DNA from: Gemmatimonadota bacterium
GTDB lineage: Bacteria; Gemmatimonadota; Gemmatimonadetes; Gemmatimonadales; Gemmatimonadaceae
Length of the DNA stretch: 64,000 nucleotides
Reading direction: 5' to 3'
NCBI GenBank assembly: GCA_016704465.1
Contig: JADJAD010000006.1
Span: 62,001 to 126,000 of the forward strand
A model generated the notes under the pieces. It was not told the DNA's origin and did no database searches. It worked only from the letters and a program-made list of their open reading frames with translations. Every line of letters begins with the position of its first letter. The first letter of the stretch is position 1. Made by a program: the position numbers and the translations under genes. This document shows positions 54,725 through 63,170 of this stretch, one piece after another.

Positions 54725-55861
54725 TCAGTCGCAGGCCAGAGCAGGTCCGTTGTACTTCCGCCAGATGACCGGAAAATCCTTGTTTATCGCCGCGAACCGA
54801 ACGGAGCCTGCAATCGTTCCACACGTATTCACGGCCTGCGCCGTTCCCTTGGTTGCTCCGAAGGGAAGGGGCAGGTAGGTGATGGCGTTACCCTTCCAAG
54901 TGAATGGCTTGCCGCCGACGGCAGTCGCCACGATTCGAAGCTTGTTGCTCACGCGGGGTCCCTCGAAGCAATCGAATGCATCGATATCGTCCTGAATTTT
55001 GGACGGATAGGCGCCGGCACTGCTATCCCATCCGTAGACCACCTTGGTCTGCGAAGTTGCCACAGAATGCGAGAGACCGACGACCACATTGGCATCGCTG
55101 ATGTCCGTTCCGCAGTGATATTGCGATACGTCTGGCCACATGTAGTAGGAGAGCTGCAGGGGAGTCAGGTTCACCAGCGTTCTCGTGCTGTCGGTGCCCC
55201 AACGACTGCTTGCACCGACCGTGATGCCCGCGCCATTGATGGAGGTGAACGAACAACACTTGCCCATCTGTATGACCGAATAGGGGCTCGCGGGGGTGGC
55301 GCGACTCCATTGCAGGGTTCTGGGCAAGTCGCCCGCAACGGGCGTAGCCGCATACTCGAACCCGACCACCCGCCCCTGATCGTTGATGTCGTAGGCCGCC
55401 GTACTGGAACTGATCAGGTACTTCGTGAGGTTGGTAACCACGCCATTGGGCGCCCGGTGGAACGGCGTGTCGAAGCACTGGGGGACGCGGTCGCTGAAAC
55501 AGTTACCACCTCCCACCCACCCCACGATTTCCCCGGCCTTGTTGATGCCGCGCGCCGTCGCGCCCTTGGTGGCGTTGGGGATGGCGAGCGCGCTGAAGAC
55601 GCCGTTGCGCCACCGCCAGGCAAAGGTCTGCGATGCGTTTCCGGCCGGTCGGGCCGAACCGACGACGATGTTGGAGTCGTTGATGGCCCACGACCGCGCA
55701 CGGTCCCAGCCACCGGCATTCGTCAGGAGCGTCACCTTCCACGTCGTGGCCAGCGCTCCCACATCCTGCCGGTTGGCGAGGACGGTCGGCTCGAGCGGAG
55801 CGGGTGGCTGCTCACGGCAGGCGAGCAGGGTGACGAGAACCGCGAGGGCTGTCTTGCGCAT
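54725..55861 (-). CDS. HAF-repeat lipoprotein, paralogue 2
   Basis: 378 residues; lipobox LVTLLAC. Repeats as in paralogue 1 (SWAINDSNIVVGSA, GINKAGEIVGW, AYDINDQGRVVGF, TSINGAGITVGA). The N-terminal third is nearly the same as paralogue 1, the middle part diverges (KCCSFTSING), and the C-terminal end is similar again (PVIWRKYNGPALACD). RBS GGAG at ATG 55861. This pattern fits duplication followed by gene conversion of the ends. Confidence 0.8.
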   Translation of the reverse strand: MRKTALAVLVTLLACREQPPAPLEPTVLANRQDVGALATTWKVTLLTNAGGWDRARSWAINDSNIVVGSARPAGNASQTFAWRWRNGVFSALAIPNATKGATARGINKAGEIVGWVGGGNCFSDRVPQCFDTPFHRAPNGVVTNLTKYLISSSTAAYDINDQGRVVGFEYAATPVAGDLPRTLQWSRATPASPYSVIQMGKCCSFTSINGAGITVGASSRWGTDSTRTLVNLTPLQLSYYMWPDVSQYHCGTDISDANVVVGLSHSVATSQTKVVYGWDSSAGAYPSKIQDDIDAFDCFEGPRVSNKLRIVATAVGGKPFTWKGNAITYLPLPFGATKGTAQAVNTCGTIAGSVRFAAINKDFPVIWRKYNGPALACD

Positions 55862-56025
55862 CGGACCAGACTCCGCACAGGAGGTATCATCTCGCAGGAC
55901 GGATTGGGTCGATTCCGCCCGCTCTCCTTCATACGGAATTTGCCGGCGTCAGCCGACACGCTCGCGCCGATTGCCTGCTCCTCGTGTCACGACTCCGCCA
56001 CCATAGAGGCCACCGGCGTCGCGCC

Positions 56026-58569
56026 TTAGTGCACGGCCGATCCCTGTCGAGCCCGCTCGGCTGGCTTGCTCAGCGCACGCCACTTCGCCGCTGCGTCCGG
56101 CCGTCCCAGGTCCTCGTACCGTGCCACCAGCCGCGCGAGGGCGAGCTGCGTCATCGCGTGACCGGTACCGCGCTTGGTGGCCAGCGACTCATACGTGGTC
56201 GTCAGCAGCGACTCTGCCTCGCGATACTGGCGCTGGCCACGCAGTGCGTCGCCCCGGTCGATCCTGACTCGCGCAACCATCACGCTGCCGGGGCCGAACT
56301 GCCGCTCTAACCCCTGCTCCGCCTCGCGAAGAATCGGCACGGCGGCGCCATGTTCGCCCGCCAGGCGCAGCGACTCGCCGTATGCCGCCAGATACGGCGC
56401 CCGCATCGGATGCGCGTCGCCAAGCGCCGTGCGCGCCACCTCGACCGCCTCACGCGCCAGCGGGACGGCCTCCTTCGCCCGCCCGGCTTCACCCATGATG
56501 CGTGCGAGGGTCATCAGCGAGGCGGCGAGTTCCTCGTTGCCGAGCGGGTACAGCTCGCGCTGAATGTCGATCGCCTCCCGGTACGTGCGCTCGGCGTCGG
56601 CAGTGCGACCCATCCGGTACTGCACGGTGGCCACCGTCCCCATCGCCGCTGCGGCATCATGGTGTTGGGGACCGACGAGCGCCTGCTGAATCTCCAATCC
56701 TTCGGTCGCCACACGAAGGGCGCGTGCGAGCTGCGCCGAGTCCCCCTTGGCCGAGATCGAGATGAACTGCGCGAGGGATGAGAGCTGCGCCGCGTACGTC
56801 GCGTCGAACCGTCGCGGGAACCTCCGCGACAGCGCTTCCCACTCGCTCATGGCCGGGCGGGCCTCGTCGTGCTTGCCGGCAGCATGGAGCGTGTAGGCCA
56901 GGTTGAACAGGGCGAGGCGCGTGGCCGGTGCCGAGTCACCGGCGCTCCTTCGCAGCACGCCGGCCGCTTGGCGAAAGCCGCTCTCGGCCGGCGCCAGCTT
57001 TCCCTGCAGCAGGTCGAGCGTTGCCAGGTTTCCTAGTGCCTGCCCCGTTTCGGCGTGTTCCTCCCCGCGCAGCGCGCGCACGAGGGCAAGCGCTCGCGAC
57101 AGGTTGGTCCGCGAGCGCTCGAAGTCGCCCAGGTCGCCGCGTATGCGCCCGATGACGTCGAGCATGGCGGCCTGCACATCGGGGACGCTGTCGAGCGCGT
57201 GGGCCTTCTCCTCGCCGCGCGCCAGCAGGGTGCGGGCGGTGACGGTGTCGCCGCGGCCGGCGCGCGGGTCGCTGGTCCTGAACAGCCCCACGAGAAATTC
57301 CGACACCTGCTCGGCCTTGGCGCGTTGCAGGGTGGCCTCGGCGAGGGCGCGGCGATGCGTCGGTTCTGCAGCGTAACGGTGGCTGCGTACCCTGCCGTGG
57401 CGATCGCAGTGGCTGCGGCGAGCGAGAGTGGGAGCGCATGGCGCGCGACGTAACGGGCGCGCGCGATACATGCGGTCCCCATCCCGCGCCATGACCGGCT
57501 CACGCCGCAGTGCTCGCTCGACGTCGCGCGCGAAATCGGTGACCGAGGCGTACCGCGCCTCGGGCTCCACGCGCATGGCCTTGAGCACGATGGCGTCGAG
57601 ATCGCCGCGCAGGTCGGGACGCTGCGCCGAAGGAGCCCGCGGTTCTTCACGCCGGCCGCTCCGATCGCGCGCCTTGTCCCAGCCGTCCGCAAAGGGGCGC
57701 TGCCCGGCCAGCAACTCGTATAGCACCGCGCCCAGCTGGTAGACATCGGTGGCAATGGTGACCTGTCCACCGGCAAACTGCTCGGGCGCCGCGTATTCGG
57801 GCGTCATCCAGCCGCGGTGCGTTCGCGTATCCGGCGTCGCGGCGTTCTCGGCGCCGTCGAGGACCTTGGCGATCCCGAAGTCGAGCAGCTTCACGCGCCC
57901 TGCGCCATCCACCAGGATGTTGGACGGCTTGAGGTCACGGTGGACGATGAGCCGCTGGTGGGCGTATTGCAGTGCGGCGCAGATCTGGAGGAAGAGCTGC
58001 AGCCGTTCGCGGACCGGGAGATCCTGTCCCTCGCAGAATGTCGTGATGGGTGCACCATCGACCAGCTCCAGCGCCAGCCAGGGTGAGCCGTCGTCGGCCA
58101 CGCCACCGTCGAGCAGCCGCGCAATGCCGGGGTGTTCAAGCGAGGCAAGTATCTGGCGCTCGGCAAGGAACTGCCGCACGGAAAGCGCGGAGTCGAACCC
58201 GCCACTCACGACCTTGAGCGCGACCGCCTGCTCGAAGGCGCCGTCGGCGCGCTCCCCTCGATACACGTGCGCCATCCCGCCATGCCCGATCGGCGCGACG
58301 ACCCTCCACGGGCCCAGCAGCGCCCCGGTCCATCGCTCGGCGAGCATCGCCGCCGCCGCGTGGGCGAGCAGGGCCTGGACGACCGGTGTCGCTCCCGTCG
58401 CGAATGCCTCGGGCGCTCGCGTGTACTCTGCGAGCAGCGACTCCACCTCGCGACGCAGCGGCGCGTCGTCGCCGCAGGCCGTCGAGACGACTGCGGGCCA
58501 TTCGGCAGGATCGCTGTCCAGCGCGAGATCGAGCACACGCTCCACGTCCTCCCACCGAACCGCAGGCAT
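56026..58569 (-). pseudogene. Ser/Thr protein kinase with TPRs; membrane segment scrambled by paired frameshift
   Basis: 847 residues as read. Kinase motifs are complete: IGHGGMAHVYRG, VALKVV, HRDLKPSN, DFGIAK and APEQF. A TPR region (about 430-847) follows. Between them, at 57350-57456, the frame reads Arg/His-rich nonsense, whereas the adjacent frame reads ARYVARHALPLSLAAATAIATAGYAATV, an obvious membrane helix. Removing one C near 57456 and adding one base near 57350 rejoins both halves as RARRYVARH to ALAEATLQ. Two compensating indels suggest consensus error more than decay, so this is probably a working receptor kinase. It follows an ECF sigma gene. Start ATG 58569. Confidence 0.78.
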
Positions 58570-58597
58570 CTGTGCGCTCCGTCGGCGACCCCCAGAG

Positions 58598-59125
58598 CTA
58601 TCCCGTCCCGAGTTCCCGCGCAAGAACGAGCCGAGCCTTGGCCCAATCCCGCTCAACCGTGCGTTCCGTGACGCCGAGCACTGTGGCAATCTCGTCGGCA
58701 CGCATCCCACCAAAGAAGCGAAGCTCTACGACCTGATGCAGCCGCTCGCTCCGCTCACGCAGTCGCGTCAGCGCGTCGTCCAGGGCAAGAATGTCATCCA
58801 GCGGAACGACGAACGCGGCGACACCGCCTGTGAGCGTGACCACGCCTTCACCGCTTCCTCGCCGCGCCGCCCCGGCGCGCCTCGCGGCATCCACCAGCAC
58901 CTGCCGCATGGCGCGGGCGGCGGCAGCGAAGAAGTGGGCTCGATTTTCCCACGCCGCATCGGGCGTGGCGGAGAGCTTGAGGTACGCCTCGTGCACCAGG
59001 TCGGTCGTGCACAACCCGGCGCACGGACCGCTTCCCTGCAATTGACGACTTGCCACGCGCTTCAGCTCGTCGTAGAGCGTGGCGTAGAGCGAGGGCTCCG
59101 TGGTGTCGTCGCGGGAGGCTCTCAT
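58598..59125 (-). CDS. ECF RNA polymerase sigma factor
   Basis: About 175 residues. Region 2 is around DLVHEAYLKL, with FFAAAARAMRQVLVDAAR. Region 4 has LRFFGGMRADEIATVLGVTERTVERDWAKARLVL. This is the TIGR02999-like ECF type often followed by a TPR Ser/Thr kinase. The kinase gene begins 28 nt after its stop. ATG 59125 (MRASRDD) is preferred; an in-frame start at 59146 adds seven residues. No anti-sigma factor is present; the kinase may control it. Confidence 0.88.
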   Translation of the reverse strand: MRASRDDTTEPSLYATLYDELKRVASRQLQGSGPCAGLCTTDLVHEAYLKLSATPDAAWENRAHFFAAAARAMRQVLVDAARRAGAARRGSGEGVVTLTGGVAAFVVPLDDILALDDALTRLRERSERLHQVVELRFFGGMRADEIATVLGVTERTVERDWAKARLVLARELGTG

Positions 59126-59189
59126 CGGGCCGAAGCTCGGGCGCACGAAGTCGTGGAGGCGCCCGTACGCACGGCGGCGTACCGGTTGC

Positions 59190-60248
59190 CTACGGACGCC
59201 CGAACGGTACGCGTAGTGCCGTCGCGTTGTTCTTGTTGGTATCGATCGCCTGCTGGTACGCCAGCTTCTGCGCGTCCGTTGGCGCCACGCCCGCCGGTTG
59301 CTCCATCGAGCCGGCGTAGAGCCAGTCTGCCCCGTTGGACAGGAGTGATTCCCAGACGTGCTGCGGATTGGCGATCTTGGCGTCCAGCATCATGCCGGGG
59401 CTGATGGCGTCGCTCCAGTCGAACGACGCGAACGTGCGCCCGTCCCGCCACATCATGATCGACGGATAGTATGTCGAGCCCACCTTTTTCGGCGCACTCG
59501 GCCCCTTCTGCACTTCGGGCTTTTGGGCGACCGTCCAGTCGATGTGGTATTCGTTCGTCTCCTTGATATTCTGGACGTACTGCTCGAACTCCATGTAGGT
59601 GCCCGTCGTGAACTGGTTCACCGCCATCATCTTCTTGAGGACCGCCAGGTCCTGCATGCTCAGCTTCTTGTCCGACACCCGAATGAACGGCTGGGCTGGA
59701 TTGAGCTTGTCGACCTGCTTGGCGATCCCTGCCACCTGGTAACAGAGGATGGCGAACATGCAGCACGTCATCCCGTGGCCCGATTCGCCATCGTCGCCCG
59801 GATAACAGAGAATGCTTGCGCGCCGCGCGGCGTACTTGATGGCCCGAAAGCGTCCCTTGGCGAAGAAGAGCCTTCGCATCTCCGCCTGCACCTGCGCCGA
59901 CGACGTGTTGAGGTTTCGGTGCATCTGCCGGTAGGCCGACTTGACGTCGATCCGGGGCTTGTCGTAGCGGTTCTCGTACAGCGCCCATTGCCGCGCGAAC
60001 TTCACGGCCTTGGCAACCTGCTCCGGGCGCTGGCACCGGAACACATGCTTGTAGCTGGCGGCAGCGAAACTGGTGGGCATTACGCGCTGCATCTGCTTCG
60101 CCGGTGTGTTCACGGCATGGATCGACGTTGCCGCGAAGTGCGAGCCTCCGGTGAACAGCTCCACATGGTTCGCATCACCATCACCCATCTTCCACACGAT
60201 GAGGTCGCCAGCGCTGAGGTCGGCAGTTGTCAGGTTGTCGGGCGGCAT
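59190..60248 (-). CDS. Permuted NlpC/P60-like (YiiX/LRAT-type) protein
   Basis: 352 residues without a signal. The N-terminal SAGDLIVWKMGDGDANHVELFTGG (His28) and a later TCCMFAILC (Cys near 161) match, in that order, the permuted NlpC/P60 fold, in which the His strand precedes the Cys helix. The rest of the protein is unassigned. RBS GGAG at ATG 60248; an in-frame start at 60335 is less likely. Such proteins cleave peptide or lipid amides; with the peptidoglycan-binding-domain protein nearby, a cell-wall role is possible. Confidence 0.5.
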   Translation of the reverse strand: MPPDNLTTADLSAGDLIVWKMGDGDANHVELFTGGSHFAATSIHAVNTPAKQMQRVMPTSFAAASYKHVFRCQRPEQVAKAVKFARQWALYENRYDKPRIDVKSAYRQMHRNLNTSSAQVQAEMRRLFFAKGRFRAIKYAARRASILCYPGDDGESGHGMTCCMFAILCYQVAGIAKQVDKLNPAQPFIRVSDKKLSMQDLAVLKKMMAVNQFTTGTYMEFEQYVQNIKETNEYHIDWTVAQKPEVQKGPSAPKKVGSTYYPSIMMWRDGRTFASFDWSDAISPGMMLDAKIANPQHVWESLLSNGADWLYAGSMEQPAGVAPTDAQKLAYQQAIDTNKNNATALRVPFGRP

Positions 60249-60707
60249 TCGGCACTCCGTCTGGCAAGGAGCAGTTGGGTTCGGCACCCAACGTACTCGA
60301 CACTGTGAGAGGGAGTAAGTGGGGAGCGTTGACACGGTTTACTATCGCAGGCAGGACGCGCGCTGCGGCTGAGTTCGCCTAATGTCTGGGAGGTCGGGCG
60401 CTGCCTCGCTCCGTCCTCCGGAACGTGTGCCGGAAAGGCAAGCGGATGCACAGCCACGGCCTCCGGTCGTGCGATCAACCGCCGCGTGCGCCGCCTCGCC
60501 CCCCGGCCACAGCGAGCGAGCCTCGCCGGGGCGACCGCCCGGTTGAGGGGTGCGCTATGGGCGCACGCGCGGCCCAGCCAGACGCGCAACCCCACCCTGT
60601 CAGGCGCCGGACGGCGGCGTGCATGCAGTCAGGGCGCTCGTCGGCAGTACGGCGACCGAGACCAACGGCGGCGTGGCGTGCGAGTACCGCTTCAGGACGC
60701 AGCCGTA
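60249..60707. other. Intergenic region, no clear gene
   Basis: About 460 nt upstream of the permuted NlpC-like gene. Frames are shadows. CGCCTAAT near 60376 and ATTAGGCG at 60708 form a distant 8-bp inverted pair, probably by chance. No RNA fold with recognised consensus was seen. Confidence 0.5.
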
Positions 60708-61226
60708 TTAGGCGCGGTGGTTCTGCACGGGGGCCGTGTACCACAGCTCTCGCTCATCCTCCGAGACGGTGAGCCCGACGAACGGCGCGGGGCCGCTGGA
60801 CGTGTGCGAGAATTGCGGATCCGTGTACGGCACGTCGGTGAAGAGCAGGGAATCCTGACGAGTCGGGATCGCGATCTTGTAGCAGGGGCAGCTCCTCACC
60901 GCGCTCCCACCGTTGACGACGCCGATCGTGAGGTCGCCGGTCGAGAGGTCGCCGGTCGAGAGGTCGCCGGTCGGCGACATCACGCCGCCGGCTCCGACAG
61001 CGTTCCCGTCGGGACCGATCCCCGTGATGGGGTTGGTCCACCGCTCGGGGAGCTTGTTGAAGGTGGGGAGCACGGGCCCATGCGCACTGTTGCTCCACAG
61101 CGAGAACGAGACGTGCGACCTCTGGCTTCCCGGATTGGTTGTCACGCCGACATAGAATGACGGGTCGCCGTCGTGGGACCATCCCCGCGAGGACCAGCTG
61201 GTGCCGCTTGAGGTCAGGATCGCTCA
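60708..61226 (-). CDS. Hypothetical protein, 5' end uncertain
   Basis: A reading frame of up to about 170 codons ending NHRA. From the GTG at 61145 it is 145 aa, but the frame is open back to a TGA at about 61230, and the extra part (SSGTSWSSRGWSHDGDPSF) has coding character, so it may lack its true start through a frameshift or truncation. It contains a triplicated GDLST segment (15-bp tandem repeats). No family is recognised. Confidence 0.4.
60931..60975. repeat. Three 15-bp in-frame repeats
   Basis: GGTCGCCGGTCGAGA at 60931 and 60946, and a variant at 60961, encode the repeated GDLST in the hypothetical protein. Confidence 0.8.
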
Positions 61227-61351
61227 CGACCTGCCAAGGCTGACCGAGTGCTTACCACACGGTGCCATTGTGGAGGGCGGCAGGGCGTATCAGACCGATC
61301 CGCAGCGACGTTCCACAACGGCGAACTCCAGCGTGCGACGTCGTCAGTCGG

Positions 61352-61921
61352 TCACGCGTGAGCACGCATGTCGGGGAATTGGGTACGCCACGCGTAGGCG
61401 GCGAGCACCTGAGAATATGAGCCTGCGCGTGCCAAGAGACGCAGGATGTCACGGACGGAATTTGCGAGCGGTACGTACAGAAAGTAGAAACCGTCGGTGG
61501 CGCTGATGCGGCGTCCTCCGACTACAGTTCCGCCCATCGCCGCAATCACTTGCTGCCGCTCGCCCACACTTGTCGCTGGGTCGAACCGAATCATGACTAT
61601 CGAGCTGCGCATGCTATCCTGACTCGCTTCGCTAACGATAGGTAGTGCCGCGATCAGGGCGTGAGGAACCGAGTCCGGCGGGATCGGAGGTACCTCCCCC
61701 ACTTGCGTCGCGATCGTCAGCACCCTGATCCGCACGATGTGCGACCAGGCGCTCAGCTGCTGGTTCACCACAACGTCCCGCGCCGGCACCAGTAGCTGCA
61801 TGGGAGCCCCACCGGCCAGCTGGCAGCCGAGGCAGCATAGCGCCGTTGTGGCCCACATTCCCAGCAGCATGCCACGCCTCCCGCGCTTCGCGCTCCGGAT
61901 TGCTCCCATCGTCCCCCGCAT
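61352..61921 (-). CDS. Lipoprotein with possible I9-type (subtilisin prodomain-like) fold
   Basis: 189 residues. Lipobox LCCLGC predicts lipidation. The C-terminal half (SIVMIRFDPATSVGERQQVI, then GGTVVGGRRISATDGFYF) looks like the beta-alpha-beta prodomain seen in subtilase propeptides and stand-alone inhibitors; this is a weak pattern match. No protease gene is adjacent. ATG 61921. Confidence 0.45.
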   Translation of the reverse strand: MRGTMGAIRSAKRGRRGMLLGMWATTALCCLGCQLAGGAPMQLLVPARDVVVNQQLSAWSHIVRIRVLTIATQVGEVPPIPPDSVPHALIAALPIVSEASQDSMRSSIVMIRFDPATSVGERQQVIAAMGGTVVGGRRISATDGFYFLYVPLANSVRDILRLLARAGSYSQVLAAYAWRTQFPDMRAHA

Positions 61922-62031
61922 ACCAATCCCCTCGCGTTCGACGATTCACCCCGACGGGCGTTGCGCTCAACGCCCTCCGCGCACGACCGCGCGAGCCGCG
62001 CCTCGACGGCCCGAACCCAGCGCAGCCACCC

Positions 62032-62160
62032 CTACTTGAAGATTCCGACCGACCCCAGCAACCACCACAGCAGCAGGAAGACCAGCACCGTCGAGAAGCA
62101 TCCCCCGCCCAGCTTCTTGGCCCCCCATCCGGCCGCCAACCCACGCAACAACTTGCTCAT
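62032..62160 (-). CDS. Small one-helix membrane protein (42 aa)
   Basis: MSKLLRGLAAGWGAKKLGGG is followed by FSTVLVFLLLWWLLGSVGIF. ATG 62160 has AGGAG at the right distance. A short basic helix and a Trp-rich membrane helix; a single-gene unit too short for most gene finders. Function not recognised. Confidence 0.6.
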   Translation of the reverse strand: MSKLLRGLAAGWGAKKLGGGCFSTVLVFLLLWWLLGSVGIFK

Positions 62161-62510
62161 GTACGACTCCTGCAGGCCGGCGCCTGCGACTGGGAAAGAC
62201 AACAGGCTGGAAACATGACGACCGGACGACGCCGCGTCTTCCTCCCCAAGAGGTACGCGAACTATAGGCTCCCGGGCAAGGGATTCGGCTGCAGCTGGCG
62301 CCGGGCATCTGTGGGCCATCACCGCGCAGCGCGTCACGAACGCCTGACTCCCTCAGCAGCTCTCGCAGCGGCAGCAACGTCACGACTGGGAGTGCATGGT
62401 AGCACTCGTCGCCCTCGGGCGTATGTTCCACGGCACGACACCCTCGACCGCGCACGTCAACACTCACCGCTCGGCGGCTCGAGGCTCGTTCAGCCGCGGA
62501 GCACATCGCC
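62161..62510. other. Intergenic region, no clear gene
   Basis: About 350 nt of divergent space between the small membrane protein and the SnoaL-like gene. Nothing with coding character or strong dyad symmetry was seen. Confidence 0.5.
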
Positions 62511-63008
62511 ATGCCGTCCTTGCCACTGCACGCCCTCCTTGTCCTGACCGTGCCGATCCTGCTCGGTGGGAGCCCGCCGAGTCAGCCTGGTCAGTCGAGC
62601 GCCCAGATCGACGCCGACGTGTGGCGACCGGTGGCGGCGTCGGTGGTCGCGGGCGACATCGTCGCCATGGGACGTGTCTATCACCCCGATGCGGTGTTGG
62701 TGAGCGGCAGCGGGACGCAGTCCATCGCCTCGGTGCTCCCTCGCTGGGGGCAGGACATCACGACCAACAAGGCGAAGGGAACGCGCGCCACGGTTGAGTT
62801 CCGTTTCACCCTCCGGCAGGACGACACCAGCACGGCGTTCGAGGCCGGCGTGTTCAAGTACACCGTCATCGACAAGGCCGGGATGCAGACGCCGAGCTAC
62901 CGACGGCTCGAAACGCTGCTCGTCAATCGCGACGGCAAGTGGCGGATCGTGATGGAGCGTCAGCTCGACGCCGTGAGCGCGACGGACTGGGAGGCACTGC
63001 CGCACTGA
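62511..63008 (+). CDS. Exported SnoaL/DUF4440-like protein
   Basis: 165 residues with a signal peptide ending near LLGGSPPSQPGQ. The body has an NTF2-like fold: VAASVVAGDIVAMGRVYHPDAVLVSGSG, and the closing GKWRIVMERQLDA. These domains bind small ligands in a cone-shaped pocket; most exported ones are unassigned. ATG 62511. It lies upstream of the second DUF1800 gene on the same strand with a 162-nt gap. Confidence 0.75.
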   Translation: MPSLPLHALLVLTVPILLGGSPPSQPGQSSAQIDADVWRPVAASVVAGDIVAMGRVYHPDAVLVSGSGTQSIASVLPRWGQDITTNKAKGTRATVEFRFTLRQDDTSTAFEAGVFKYTVIDKAGMQTPSYRRLETLLVNRDGKWRIVMERQLDAVSATDWEALPH

Positions 63009-63170
63009 GCGCCCGTAAGCAGCCGGAGGGGGAGGGACGCAGCTGACGGGTCGGTTCTGTGCGCCACGTCGCATGGTGAGTTGTTCCACGCGACGTATCG
63101 TGTCGATGCCGCGCACTTCGCGCGGCGCCACCGGCGCTTGTCAGCTACGCCTGCACCACGAGCCTGCGCG

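Noticed and set aside
53757..60248. Prophage or phage lysis module (peptidoglycan-binding and NlpC-like genes)
   Set aside because: No terminase, portal, tail or integrase genes; neighbours are lipoproteins and regulators.
60376..60715. CGCCTAAT / ATTAGGCG inverted pair as possible attachment site
   Set aside because: Only 8 bp, about 330 nt apart, with no integrase, recombinase or cassette nearby.
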